This document shows, in pieces, positions 29,641 to 38,602 of a stretch of 64,000 nucleotides of DNA. This DNA comes from Sphingosinicella xenopeptidilytica. Its GTDB lineage: Bacteria; Pseudomonadota; Alphaproteobacteria; Sphingomonadales; Sphingomonadaceae. The DNA lies in NCBI RefSeq assembly GCF_042676985.1, contig NZ_JBHTIK010000001.1:1-64000 (forward strand), given 5' to 3'. Position 1 is the first letter of the stretch. Each line of letters begins with the position of its first letter. The notes under the pieces are model-generated. The model made no database searches and had not been told where the DNA came from. It worked only from the letters and a program-made list of their open reading frames with translations. A program made the translations under genes and the position numbers.

Positions 29641-30660
29641 TCAAGCCGCGATCAAGGGATTTAGCGGCACGAGCGCGCCGCAGAACTCCGCCGCGGCGCG
29701 TTCCCAGCTGAAACTGCGGCCATAAGCAGCGCACGCAGCGCGATCCTTGCCGAGCGCGCCGGCGATGGCGGCGTCGAGGTCTTCATCGAGACAGCCCGTC
29801 TCCGGCGTCACGATGTCGATCGGCCCCTGCACCGGATAGGCCGCGACGGGAACGCCGGAGGCCAATGCCTCGATCAGCACCATACCGAACGTGTCAGTGC
29901 GGCTTGGGAACACGAACACGTCCGCGCCTGCATAGGCCGAAGCGAGCGCCGCACCGCGAAGCGCACCGAGGAAGATCACATCGGGGAACTGCCGTTCGAG
30001 CGCCTTTCGCGCCGGGCCATCACCCACGACGACGCGCGTGCCCGGATGACGCGTGGCGAGGAACGCCTCGATGTTCTTTTCCACCGCAATGCGCCCCACA
30101 TAAAGTTGGATGGGCCGGGGCAGCGCCGCATAGGCCGCGTGTGGTGCGCTGTCCGCCGAGAAGTTCTCAAGGTCGACACCGCGTCCGAACGGTGCCGTGG
30201 GGCCGATGCCCTGCGCGGCGAGCTGACGGCGCAGGCTCGGCGTCGCGGCGAGAACGCTCGCGGCGGGGCCGTGGAACCAGCGCTCGTACTGCCAGAACCA
30301 TGCCGCCGGAAGCCCCGTGCGCGCCGATACATAGTCCGGGAAATGCGTGTGATAGGCCGTCGTGAACGGAAAGCCTGCGCGCAGGCACCAGCGCCGGGCG
30401 GCGAGCCCGAGCGGGCCTTCGGTGGCGATATGGATGGCGTCGGCGCCGAAGGCACGCAAACGCCGCCCGACCTGGCCGGTGGTGGCAAGCGCCAGCCGGA
30501 TTTCGCCGTAGCCGGGGCAGGGCAGCGACGGCCACGCATTGGGCGAAAGCACCAACACGTCGTGCCCGGCGCGCTCAAGCTCCTCACGTACCATCTGCAG
30601 CGTGCGCACCACGCCGTTCACTTGCGGCTCCCACGCATCCGTGACGATCGCGATGCGCAT
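29641..30660 (-). CDS. GT4-family glycosyltransferase
   Basis: A 339-residue GT-B fold enzyme. The N-terminal domain opens MRIAIVTDAWEPQVNGVVRT, the pattern of the alpha-mannosyl/sulfoquinovosyl-transferase-like group. The C-terminal nucleotide-sugar site shows LYVGRIAVEKNIEAFL and FVFPSRTDTFGMVLIEALA, with the E-x7-E motif. It probably transfers a sugar from a nucleotide donor to a membrane lipid. It starts 10 bases after the LpxH-like gene and ends in a strong terminator, making a two-gene operon. Confidence 0.88.
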   Translation of the reverse strand: MRIAIVTDAWEPQVNGVVRTLQMVREELERAGHDVLVLSPNAWPSLPCPGYGEIRLALATTGQVGRRLRAFGADAIHIATEGPLGLAARRWCLRAGFPFTTAYHTHFPDYVSARTGLPAAWFWQYERWFHGPAASVLAATPSLRRQLAAQGIGPTAPFGRGVDLENFSADSAPHAAYAALPRPIQLYVGRIAVEKNIEAFLATRHPGTRVVVGDGPARKALERQFPDVIFLGALRGAALASAYAGADVFVFPSRTDTFGMVLIEALASGVPVAAYPVQGPIDIVTPETGCLDEDLDAAIAGALGKDRAACAAYGRSFSWERAAAEFCGALVPLNPLIAA

Positions 30661-30670
30661 GGAAACGGGC

Positions 30671-31522
30671 TCAGGCCGCGTTTGCTTGCTGCATGGGAAG
30701 CACGCGCCCGTTTACCTCATCGGCCCAGTGCAGGATTTCCATCTCGCCGTTGAAGTGCTCGACGAGTGCAGTGCATCCCTCCACCCAGTCGCCGTCGTTG
30801 TAGTAGACGACGTCGCCGAACATCCGCTCCTCGGCGGTGTGGATATGGCCGCAGACGACACCGTCCAGGCCGCGGTCGCCCGCCGCCTTGGCCACCGCCT
30901 CCTCGAAGCGGCTGATGAACTCCACGGCATTCTTCACCTTGTGCTTGGCGTGCTTGGAAAGCGACCAGTAGGGCTTGCCGAGGCGCGCACGCACCTTGTT
31001 CACGAGCATGTTCAGCCGCATGAGCATCTCGTAGGCGGCGTCGCCGAGGAAGGCGAGCCAGCGCGCGTAGAGTACCACCGCGTCGAACTCGTCGCCGTGC
31101 AGCACGAGCAGGCGGCGCCCATCCGCCGTTTCGTGAATGGCTTTCGAGCGGATCTCGACACCACCGAAGCTGAGCCCGGTGAACTGGCGGAACACTTCAT
31201 CGTGATTACCGGGAATGTAGATGACGCGCGTGCCGCGCTTGGCGCGCTTCAAAAGCCGCCAGACGATATCGTTGTGCTTCGCGGGCCAGTACCAGCTCTT
31301 CTTCAGCCGCCAGCCGTCGATGATATCGCCCACGAGATAGAGCGTGTCGGAATCGACACTGTCGAGGAAATCGATGAGCAGGTCGGCATTACAGCCGCGC
31401 GTGCCGAGATGCACATCCGAAATCCAGATCGTGCGGTAGCGGCGGCGATCGCTCTTGCGGACTTCTGGCTCACTCGGCCGAAGCGACGCGACACGTTCGG
31501 CGAACTCGCCGGGCGCAAACAT
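30671..31522 (-). CDS. LpxH-like UDP-2,3-diacylglucosamine diphosphatase family metallophosphoesterase
   Basis: A 283-residue calcineurin-like phosphoesterase. Metal-binding motifs are ISDVHLGT, LVGDIIDGW, YIPGNHDE, LHGDEFDAV and GHIHTAEE. The YNDGDWVEGC ending is typical of the LpxH-like family that pairs with lipid glycosyltransferases in alphaproteobacteria. The ATG at 31522 is preceded by GGAGG at 11 bases; GTG 31540 is an alternative. The family name suggests lipid A synthesis, but the actual lipid substrate in this organism is uncertain. Confidence 0.85.
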   Translation of the reverse strand: MFAPGEFAERVASLRPSEPEVRKSDRRRYRTIWISDVHLGTRGCNADLLIDFLDSVDSDTLYLVGDIIDGWRLKKSWYWPAKHNDIVWRLLKRAKRGTRVIYIPGNHDEVFRQFTGLSFGGVEIRSKAIHETADGRRLLVLHGDEFDAVVLYARWLAFLGDAAYEMLMRLNMLVNKVRARLGKPYWSLSKHAKHKVKNAVEFISRFEEAVAKAAGDRGLDGVVCGHIHTAEERMFGDVVYYNDGDWVEGCTALVEHFNGEMEILHWADEVNGRVLPMQQANAA

Positions 31523-31650
31523 ATTCAAGTCGACCTCCACTGGCGGACGGCTGTTTGCGCGCCAGCGTATCGCGTTATTGCGTTACGGTTTGCAGGCCGA
31601 ATTATGAAGGTTTTGCGCGAGTCGCGGCAAAGATGAGGGTCGGAATCGTA

Positions 31651-32271
31651 TCAGGAATCGATGCGGATATGCCCTGGCAAACCGGCCACGCGCGCGAGCC
31701 ACCCCTGCACCCGCGGATAGCCCGTAAGATCGAACGCACCGCCTTCCTCGCACACGTGCGTGTAGGCGTAGAGCGCGATATCGGCGAGGCTAAGGCTATT
31801 ACCGACAAACCACTGGCGATGGATCAGATGCTCATCCATCAGTTTAAGTGCGGCCTCGCCGGCTGCGCGCTTGCCGTCGATCTGTGCACGCTGCGCGTCC
31901 GAGAGGGCATCGCGCCCGACATAGGCGAGCCAGAAGCGTAGCGTCGCGATGTTGGGCTCGTGGTTGTATTGCTCCCAGAACATCCAGCGCAGCATGTCCG
32001 CCTCGCCCCAGCGGTCTGCCGGGATCAGCACCGAGCCTTTCGCGAGGTAGAAGATCGCCGCGTTCGATTCCGGGAGATATCGATCACCCACCTGCAGCAC
32101 CGGTACCCGGCCGTTCGCATTCACCGTGGAGAGATAGGCGGGCGTGCGCGTCTCACCTTTGCGAATGTCGTAGAGCCTGCGCTCCAGCGGGAAGCCGAGG
32201 TGCGCCGCGGTCAGCCGGATCTTGAAGCAATTGCCCGAAACCGGGTCTTCATGCAGCGTCAACCTGTCCAT
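31651..32271 (-). CDS. Glutathione S-transferase family protein
   Basis: A 206-residue GST. The thioredoxin-like N-domain contains SGNCFKIRLTAAHLG, NGRVPVLQVGD and ESNAAIFYLA, and the all-helical C-domain has the SLADIALYAYTH motif. The beta-like class is plausible, with Cys/Ser near the N-terminus. Its start lies inside the end of the quinone oxidoreductase gene (23-base overlap), so the pair is co-transcribed, fitting a detoxification or redox unit. Confidence 0.87.
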   Translation of the reverse strand: MDRLTLHEDPVSGNCFKIRLTAAHLGFPLERRLYDIRKGETRTPAYLSTVNANGRVPVLQVGDRYLPESNAAIFYLAKGSVLIPADRWGEADMLRWMFWEQYNHEPNIATLRFWLAYVGRDALSDAQRAQIDGKRAAGEAALKLMDEHLIHRQWFVGNSLSLADIALYAYTHVCEEGGAFDLTGYPRVQGWLARVAGLPGHIRIDS

Positions 32272-33271
32272 GCGCGATCTCCAGTACGACCTTGCCCACG
32301 TGTTCGCCGGATTCGAGATAACGGTGCGCGTCCGCTGCAGCTTCCAGCGGGAAGACGCGGTCGACGACAGCCTTCAGCCCGCCGCTCGCGAACAGCGGCC
32401 AGACATCGGCGGCGAGGCTGTCGGCGAGCAGCGATTTGTATTCGACGCTGCGCGGGCGCAGCATCGATCCGGTGAGGATCAGCCCCTTGCGCATCACCGC
32501 ACCGAGATCGAGTTCGCCCGTGATCCCGCGCTGGAATGCTATCGAAACGTGCCGTCCGCTTTCGCCAAGGCATTTGACGTTGCGCGCGAGATAGTCGCCG
32601 CCCACCATGTCGAGCACGAGATTGACGCCGCGCCCGCCGGTGATCGCGGCGACTTCAGCAACGAAATCCTGCGCCTTGTAATCGATGGCGTAATCGGCAC
32701 CAAGCGCCAGCGCTGCCGCGCATTTTTCTGCGCTGCCGCAGGTGACGATCGACGTGAGCCCGAACGCCTTGCAGAGCAGGATCGCGGTGACACCGATGCC
32801 GCTCGTGCCGCCGTGGATCAGCGCGGTTTCACCCGGCGCGCCATAGCCCCGCTCGAAGAGGTTCGACCACACCGTGAAATACGTCTCGGGGAGGCTCGCA
32901 GCCTCGACGAGCGACAGGCCGTCAGGCACCGGCAGGCACTGGCCTTCGGGGACGATGCAATATTCCGCATAGCCGCCGCCCGCGACGAGCGCGCATACCT
33001 GCTGGCCGATCTGTAGGCGCCCCGCACCACCGCCCGCCGCGACGACTTCACCCGCGATCTCCAGCCCCGGAATCGAGGGTGCGCCGGGCGGCATCGGATA
33101 GAGGCCAAGGCGCTGCAGCACGTCTGGCCGGTTCACGCCCGCCGCGGCGACCTTCACCAGCACCTCGCCGTCCTTCGGCATGGGCACGGGGCGGCGGACG
33201 GGAATGAGCACTTCGGGGCCACCGGGGCCTTCGGGATCGATCGCGATCATGTCCTTTGGAACCCCGGCCAT
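32249..33271 (-). CDS. NAD(P)H-quinone oxidoreductase, zinc-less MDR (PIG3-like)
   Basis: A 340-residue medium-chain dehydrogenase/reductase. It has AAGVNRPDVLQRLGLYPMPP in the catalytic domain and the NADPH motif HGGTSGIGVTAI. The PIG3/TP53I3-type signature SIPGLEIAGEV is present. Structural zinc Cys residues are absent, so it belongs to the quinone oxidoreductase branch. GAGGGTGACATC precedes the ATG. It leads a two-gene unit with the GST. Confidence 0.87.
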   Translation of the reverse strand: MAGVPKDMIAIDPEGPGGPEVLIPVRRPVPMPKDGEVLVKVAAAGVNRPDVLQRLGLYPMPPGAPSIPGLEIAGEVVAAGGGAGRLQIGQQVCALVAGGGYAEYCIVPEGQCLPVPDGLSLVEAASLPETYFTVWSNLFERGYGAPGETALIHGGTSGIGVTAILLCKAFGLTSIVTCGSAEKCAAALALGADYAIDYKAQDFVAEVAAITGGRGVNLVLDMVGGDYLARNVKCLGESGRHVSIAFQRGITGELDLGAVMRKGLILTGSMLRPRSVEYKSLLADSLAADVWPLFASGGLKAVVDRVFPLEAAADAHRYLESGEHVGKVVLEIAHGQVDAA

Positions 33272-33346
33272 GATGTCACCCTCCCCCTTGTTCGCGGCGC
33301 CCCTCTAGCGCAGATTGCGCAGCCATTCCAGACACGGGTTAACCCT

Positions 33347-33544
33347 ATGGACGACGATTTTCTGCCGAAAACGAAAGACGATCCGCTGACCCTGCTCACG
33401 CGTCAGGATCTCGGACCGCTGTCACAGGACGAACTCAGGGCACGCATCACCGCGCTCGAGGCGGAGATCGGGCGGACGCGCGCGCAGCTTACCGAAGCGG
33501 GCAGCGTGAAATCCGCCGCTGACGCGCTTTTCGCCCGGAAATAG
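33347..33544 (+). CDS. DUF1192 protein
   Basis: A 65-residue soluble protein with LTLLTRQDLGPLSQDELRA and a leucine-rich helix (RITALEAEIGRTRAQL), typical of DUF1192, a small family of Alphaproteobacteria. The middle half forms a short coiled coil. Role unknown. It stands alone between a divergent MDR gene and the acyl-CoA dehydrogenase pair 76 bases on. Confidence 0.85.
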   Translation: MDDDFLPKTKDDPLTLLTRQDLGPLSQDELRARITALEAEIGRTRAQLTEAGSVKSAADALFARK

Positions 33545-33620
33545 CCGCCTCTCACAAGTCACGGGATGCGCGTGCAGCCTCTGCGGCACATGCTCCAGGC
33601 AACAACCGTGGGAGGGTCTC

Positions 33621-34715
33621 TTGAACTTCGATTTCTCGGATGATGCCCGGGCGCTCAGCGAATCCGCCCGGCGTATGCTGACGGAACACGCGGGCCCCGA
33701 CGCGGCGCGGCGCATCATGGATTCGGATGCGGCCTATGACGAGGCGCTTTGGCGGCAGGTCGTCGATCTCGGCCTCACCGCGGCGCGCGTGCCGGAAGCA
33801 CACGGCGGCGTCGGCCTCTCGCCCGAGGAAAGCTGCGTGCTCGCCGAGGAATTCGGCCGCAGCCTCGCGCCCGTGCCCTTCCTCTCCACATTGCTTGCCA
33901 CCGAGGCGCTCCTGCTCGCGGGCACCGAAGTGCAGCAGGCGAAGTACCTGCCCGGCATCGCCGATGGCGGTACGATCGCCTGCTACGCGTGGGGCGAAGG
34001 CGCAAATTCGCCCGCGGCGATCCCCACGACCCGCGCCGAGGGCGGCAGGCTGACCGGCACGAAATCGCCTGTCACCGACGCGCTCGCCGCGAGCCTCGCG
34101 GTTGTGACCGCCGCAGGCGAGGACGGCCCAGCACTCTGGCTCGTCGACCTGCAAGACGCGAGCGTCGCCCCCGTTGCGACGCTTGACCTCGTCCGCAAGC
34201 ACGGCACGCTCACGCTCGACGGCACGCCTGCCGAACCGCTCGGCACATCCGCCGACTACCAGCGCTTTATCGACCGGGCTGCTGTGATCCTTGCCTTCGA
34301 GGCGATCGGCACCGCCGGGGCGGCGATGGAGATGGCGGTCGGCTATGCGAAGGACCGTGTTGCCTTCGGCCAGCGCATCGGGCGCTATCAGGGCGTGAAG
34401 CACAAGTGCGCGGATATGTACATCAAGCTCGAGCTCGCCCGCGCGCACGCGCTTTACGGCGCCTGGGCGTTCGCGGCGGACGCGGACGAGCTTCGCCACG
34501 CCGCCGCCGCCGCCCGCACCGCAAGCCTCGACGCAGTGCGTTTCGCTGCTGAGGAGAACGTGCAGCTTCACGGCGGCATCGGCTTTACGTGGGAATCGAA
34601 CTGCCAGTTCTACTACCGCCGCGCCCGGCAGCTTTCCGCCGCGCTCGGCAGCCGTGCGTTCTGGGCAGACCGGCTGGTGCGCGCGCTCGAACAGCGCAAC
34701 CGCGCCGCGGCCTGA
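33621..34715 (+). CDS. Acyl-CoA dehydrogenase, subunit 1 of a complementary pair
   Basis: A 364-residue acyl-CoA dehydrogenase fold. It starts at TTG 33621 with GGGAGGG just upstream. It carries the C-terminal FAD-contact motif VQLHGGIGFTWE but lacks the usual central EPxAGSD motif (GEGANSPAAIPTTR in its place). The next gene has the reverse pattern. This division of half-sites is known for heterotetrameric acyl-CoA dehydrogenases in steroid or side-chain degradation, so the two probably form one enzyme. The substrate is unknown. Confidence 0.87.
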   Translation: MNFDFSDDARALSESARRMLTEHAGPDAARRIMDSDAAYDEALWRQVVDLGLTAARVPEAHGGVGLSPEESCVLAEEFGRSLAPVPFLSTLLATEALLLAGTEVQQAKYLPGIADGGTIACYAWGEGANSPAAIPTTRAEGGRLTGTKSPVTDALAASLAVVTAAGEDGPALWLVDLQDASVAPVATLDLVRKHGTLTLDGTPAEPLGTSADYQRFIDRAAVILAFEAIGTAGAAMEMAVGYAKDRVAFGQRIGRYQGVKHKCADMYIKLELARAHALYGAWAFAADADELRHAAAAARTASLDAVRFAAEENVQLHGGIGFTWESNCQFYYRRARQLSAALGSRAFWADRLVRALEQRNRAAA

Positions 34716-34727
34716 GGGAGACGAGAC

Positions 34728-35945
34728 ATGGACTTCAACGACACACCGCAGGAAGCCGAATATCGCGCGAAGGTCCGCGCGTGGATCGCCGAGGCGGCCA
34801 AGGAATACGAGGGCCTTGCTGAGCCGAAATCGCAGGATGAGTATGTCGCGCGGCAGAAGAGCTGGCAGAGGAAGAAATACGACGCAGACTATGCGGGGCT
34901 GACCTGGCCGAAGGCGTTCGGGGGTCAGGGGCTGGGGCCGATGAATGCGATCATCTTTTCGCAGGAGGAGGCTCGGTCGGCCGCGCCGACGGGGCTGTAT
35001 TCGATCGGCCTTGGGATGTGCATCCCCACGGTGTTCACGCACGGCTCGAAGGCGGTGATCGAACGCTTCGTGCCGAAGGCGCTGGAAGGGAGCGAAATCT
35101 GGTGCCAGCTCTTTTCCGAGCCGATCGCGGGGTCGGACCTCGCGAGCATCCGCACCAAGGCGGTGCGTGACGGGGACGACTGGGTGATCACCGGCCAGAA
35201 GGTGTGGACGACGTTCGCGCACCTTTCCGATTACGGCATCATCGTCACCCGCACCGATCCGTCCGCGCCCAAGCACAAGGGCCTCACCATGTTCATCGTG
35301 GACATGCACGCGCCGGGCGTGGAGGCACGGCCGCTGAAACAGATGTCGGGCGGCGCGGACTTCAACGAGGTGTTCTTCGACGGCGTGCGCGTGCCCGACG
35401 CATGGCGCATCGGCGCGGTGGGGGACGGCTGGAAGGCCGGGCTCACCACGCTGATGAACGAGCGCCTTGCGGTGGGCGGCAAGCCGCGCAACTCGCCGGG
35501 CTGGCGCACGCTGATGGACCTCGCGCGGGGCATCGACACCGAACAGGGCCCGGCGATCGAACGCATGGACGTGCGCACCCGTATCGCCGACACCTACATC
35601 AACGACGAGGGCGTGAAGCTGACGCAGATGCGCGCGCTTTCCGCGCTTTCTCAGGGCAAGACGCCGGGCGCCGAGCAATCCATCTCCAAGGTCGTCGTCG
35701 CCAAGACGATGCAGGACATGGCGGCGTTCGCGCTCGAACTTTCCGAAAGCGCGGGCTTCGCGGCGGGCGAGAAGGATAGTGAGCTCCAGCGCCTGCAGGG
35801 CGCCTACATGTGGTCGGCAGGGCTCCGCATCGCGGGCGGCACGGACGAAATCCTGCGCAACATCATCGCCGAACGCGTGCTCGGCCTGCCGGGCGATCTC
35901 CGTCCCGACAAGGACACGCCGTTCAACGAGATCGTACCCTTGTAG
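34728..35945 (+). CDS. Acyl-CoA dehydrogenase, subunit 2 of a complementary pair
   Basis: A 405-residue acyl-CoA dehydrogenase. It has the central flavin/substrate motif LFSEPIAGSDLASI and VITGQKVWTTFAH but no QxHGGxG motif near the C-terminus (MWSAGLRIAGGTDEI instead). It complements its upstream neighbour, 12 bases away. GGGAGACGAG precedes the ATG. Oxidation of a CoA thioester by an alpha2beta2 complex is inferred from this pattern and the gene order. Confidence 0.88.
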   Translation: MDFNDTPQEAEYRAKVRAWIAEAAKEYEGLAEPKSQDEYVARQKSWQRKKYDADYAGLTWPKAFGGQGLGPMNAIIFSQEEARSAAPTGLYSIGLGMCIPTVFTHGSKAVIERFVPKALEGSEIWCQLFSEPIAGSDLASIRTKAVRDGDDWVITGQKVWTTFAHLSDYGIIVTRTDPSAPKHKGLTMFIVDMHAPGVEARPLKQMSGGADFNEVFFDGVRVPDAWRIGAVGDGWKAGLTTLMNERLAVGGKPRNSPGWRTLMDLARGIDTEQGPAIERMDVRTRIADTYINDEGVKLTQMRALSALSQGKTPGAEQSISKVVVAKTMQDMAAFALELSESAGFAAGEKDSELQRLQGAYMWSAGLRIAGGTDEILRNIIAERVLGLPGDLRPDKDTPFNEIVPL

Positions 35946-35992
35946 CACGCCCACCCTTGGCAGCGGCCACTGCCGCTGCCACATGGGGTTCG

Positions 35993-36883
35993 ATGGATAT
36001 CAAGGCCGCCATTGCCGCCGCGCCCTATGGCGCAAGCGAACGCGTCTCGCCGCTCATCCGCCGCGTGCTCGCGCGGAACCCCAGCCCGTTCACCTACCTT
36101 GGCACCGGCACCTATATCGTAGGTAACGGCAAGGTCGCCGTGATCGACCCCGGCCCGGACGAGGACGAGCATCTGGAGGCGATCCTCGCCGCCACAGCGG
36201 GCGAGGCGATCAGCCACCTCTTCGTCACCCACACGCACCGCGATCACAGCCCGCTCGCCGTGCGGCTGAAAGCGCTGAGCGGCGCCGAGGTCGTGGGCTG
36301 CGCCCCGCTGGTGCTGGAGGACGACGGCCCCCGCACGGACGCCGCCTTCGACAGCACCTACACCCCCGATCGCGTGCTCGCGCACGGCGAGGTCGTGCCC
36401 GGCGGCACCTGGGCGGACGGCGGCTGGACGCTGGAGGCGGTGCACACGCCGGGCCACACATCGAACCACCTGTGCTTCGCACTCCACGAGGAAAAGGCGC
36501 TGTTCACCGGCGACCACGTGATGGGCTGGTCGACCAGCGTCGTCACCCCGCCCGACGGCGACATGCGCGCCTATATGGACAGCCTGAAGCTGCTGATGGA
36601 CCGCGACGACGCCGTCTATTACCCCACGCACGGCGAACCGGTGAAGGAACCCCGTCGACTGGTGCGCGGCTACATCGCGCACCGCCGCCAGCGCGAGGGC
36701 CAGATCCTCCGTCTGCTGGAAGACGGCCCCAAGGCGATCCCCGCGCTCGTCGCCGCCATGTATGCCGCCATCGATCCGCGGCTGCACCCCGCCGCCGGCC
36801 GGTCCGTGCTCGCGCATCTCATCGACTTGCGTGAGCGCGGCATGGTAAGCGCCGACGGAGACGTATGGGAGAAAGCCGCGTGA
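35993..36883 (+). CDS. MBL-fold metallo-hydrolase (LACTB2-like)
   Basis: A 296-residue metallo-beta-lactamase-fold protein. THTHRDHSP, HTPGHTSNHL, FTGDHVMGW and PTHGEP supply a full two-metal site. The C-terminal winged-helix tail resembles LACTB2. ATG 35993 is chosen because frames upstream continue into the dehydrogenase gene. Members act on RNA, thioesters or lactones; no choice is possible here. The end overlaps the DUF4230 start. Confidence 0.85.
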   Translation: MDIKAAIAAAPYGASERVSPLIRRVLARNPSPFTYLGTGTYIVGNGKVAVIDPGPDEDEHLEAILAATAGEAISHLFVTHTHRDHSPLAVRLKALSGAEVVGCAPLVLEDDGPRTDAAFDSTYTPDRVLAHGEVVPGGTWADGGWTLEAVHTPGHTSNHLCFALHEEKALFTGDHVMGWSTSVVTPPDGDMRAYMDSLKLLMDRDDAVYYPTHGEPVKEPRRLVRGYIAHRRQREGQILRLLEDGPKAIPALVAAMYAAIDPRLHPAAGRSVLAHLIDLRERGMVSADGDVWEKAA

Positions 36884-37491
36884 AAACCGTTCTTACGCTG
36901 CTCGCCGGGCTGCTGCTCGGTGCCCTCGCCATGTGGTTCGTTGCCCGCGACGACGACAAGCCGGTGGACGCGCAGTCCATCGCCGCCGCCAGCCTCGACG
37001 CCGTCCGTGCGCAGAACAAGCTCACCGTGTTTGCCGGGCGCTTCACGGTCGCGGTTTCGACGCGCGTGGAAAAGCTCGGCCTTTCGGCGGAAAAGACGCT
37101 GATCGTGCCCGCCACCGTCCGCTACGACATCGACTATTCGAAGCTCGGCCGCGACGACATCGTGTGGGACGAAGGCAGCCGCGTGATGACCGTGCGACTG
37201 CCCGACATTCAGCTCGACGAGCCACAGGTCGACATGGCGAACATTCGCGAATACGGCGGCGGCACGATCCTGATGGCACTTGGCAATGCCGAGGAGGTCA
37301 TCGACACCGCCAACCGGCGCAAGATCAGGGAGGCCGTGCTCAAGGAAGCCGACACCGGTCTCTTACGAGAACTCGCGCGCAGTTCGGCGCGTACCGCCGT
37401 CGAGCGTGGCTTCGCATTGCCGCTCGCGGCCGCAGGAATCGATGCCCGCGTCATCGTCCGCTTCCCGGACGAGAGCGGCTACGGACTTTAG
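36880..37491 (+). CDS. DUF4230 membrane-anchored protein
   Basis: A protein of about 203 residues. One N-terminal hydrophobic anchor (KTVLTLLAGLLLGALAMWFV) is followed by a soluble extracytoplasmic domain with the DUF4230 pattern: a VSTRVEKLG strand, the VPATVRYDIDYSKL block and an acidic VRLPDIQLDEPQV strand. The GTG at 36880 forms a GTGA overlap with the upstream stop; ATG 36865 would add five residues. Function unknown. It precedes nadA by 13 bases, probably in the same transcript. Confidence 0.8.
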   Translation: MKTVLTLLAGLLLGALAMWFVARDDDKPVDAQSIAAASLDAVRAQNKLTVFAGRFTVAVSTRVEKLGLSAEKTLIVPATVRYDIDYSKLGRDDIVWDEGSRVMTVRLPDIQLDEPQVDMANIREYGGGTILMALGNAEEVIDTANRRKIREAVLKEADTGLLRELARSSARTAVERGFALPLAAAGIDARVIVRFPDESGYGL

Positions 37492-37504
37492 GAGTATCGG
37501 GACA

Positions 37505-38509
37505 ATGAACGTACGCCTCGCCGACCTGCCGAAGGGCAAGGACTTGCTGAGCGAAATCGACCGGCTGAAGCGGGAACGCAACGCCGTGATCCTCGCGCAT
37601 TATTACCAGGAGGCTGCGATCCAGGACATCGCGGACTTCGTGGGTGACAGCCTCGATCTTTCGCGCAAGGCGGCCGAGACGGACGCCGACGTGATCGCCT
37701 TCTGCGGCGTGCGCTTCATGGCCGAGACGGCGAAAATCCTCTCCCCGCAGAAGACGGTGATCCTGCCCGACATGGACGCGGGCTGCAGCCTCGAGGATTC
37801 GTGTCCGCCCGAGCAGTTCAAGCGCTTCCGCGAGCAGCATCCGAACCACATCGCGCTCACCTACATCAACTGCTCGGCGGCGGTGAAAGCGCTCTCCGAC
37901 ATCATCGTCACCTCGTCGTCCGCCGAGAAGATCATCAGCCAGCTGCCGCGCGAGCAGAAGATCATCTTCGGGCCGGACCGGCACCTCGGCGGCTATCTCT
38001 CCCGCAAGTTCGGCCGCGAGATGCTGCTGTGGCCCGGCGCGTGCATCGTGCACGAAGCGTTCAGCGAGAAGGAACTGCTGAAGCTGAAGGCGCAGCACCC
38101 CGATGCGCCCGTCGCCGCGCACCCGGAATGCCCCGGCAACATCCTCGACCATGCCGATCTCGTCGGCTCAACGAGCGCGATCCTGAAATTCGCGCTCGAA
38201 AGCCCGGCGGAGACGATCATCGTCGTCACCGAGCCGCACATTATCCACCAGATGGAAAAGGCCGCGCCGCGCAAGACTTTCATCGGCGCGCCGGGTGCTG
38301 ACGGGAACTGCAGCTGCAACAACTGCCCGTTCATGGCGCTCAACACGATGGAAAAACTCTACCTCGCGCTCCGCGACCTCTCGCCGGTGATCGAGATGGA
38401 CGAGGAAATCCGCGTGAAGGCGCTGAAGCCGCTGGAACGGATGCTCGCGATGGCCTCCTCCACCGTCGGTCAGGGCGACATTTCGAGCGTGCGCGTTACG
38501 GGGGACTGA
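37505..38509 (+). CDS. nadA: Quinolinate synthase A
   Basis: A 4Fe-4S enzyme (334 residues) that condenses iminoaspartate with dihydroxyacetone phosphate to quinolinate, the second step of de novo NAD synthesis. Cluster Cys motifs are NCSAAVKA, HPECPGN and NCSCNNCPFM, the last with the CxxCxxC of the NadA core. HYYQEAAIQD and GDSLDLSR are substrate blocks. AGGAG precedes the ATG. nadC lies 2.2 kb downstream after a peptidase gene; nadB (aspartate oxidase or dehydrogenase) is not in the window. Confidence 0.96.
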   Translation: MNVRLADLPKGKDLLSEIDRLKRERNAVILAHYYQEAAIQDIADFVGDSLDLSRKAAETDADVIAFCGVRFMAETAKILSPQKTVILPDMDAGCSLEDSCPPEQFKRFREQHPNHIALTYINCSAAVKALSDIIVTSSSAEKIISQLPREQKIIFGPDRHLGGYLSRKFGREMLLWPGACIVHEAFSEKELLKLKAQHPDAPVAAHPECPGNILDHADLVGSTSAILKFALESPAETIIVVTEPHIIHQMEKAAPRKTFIGAPGADGNCSCNNCPFMALNTMEKLYLALRDLSPVIEMDEEIRVKALKPLERMLAMASSTVGQGDISSVRVTGD

Positions 38510-38602
38510 CGGCGTCTCTCGGTCGCCAACCGATTGACCCCGCAATGAATCCGTTTCACTTGATGGGTCCGGCAACAAACGTCTTGGGGACGAACCGAAG
38601 CC

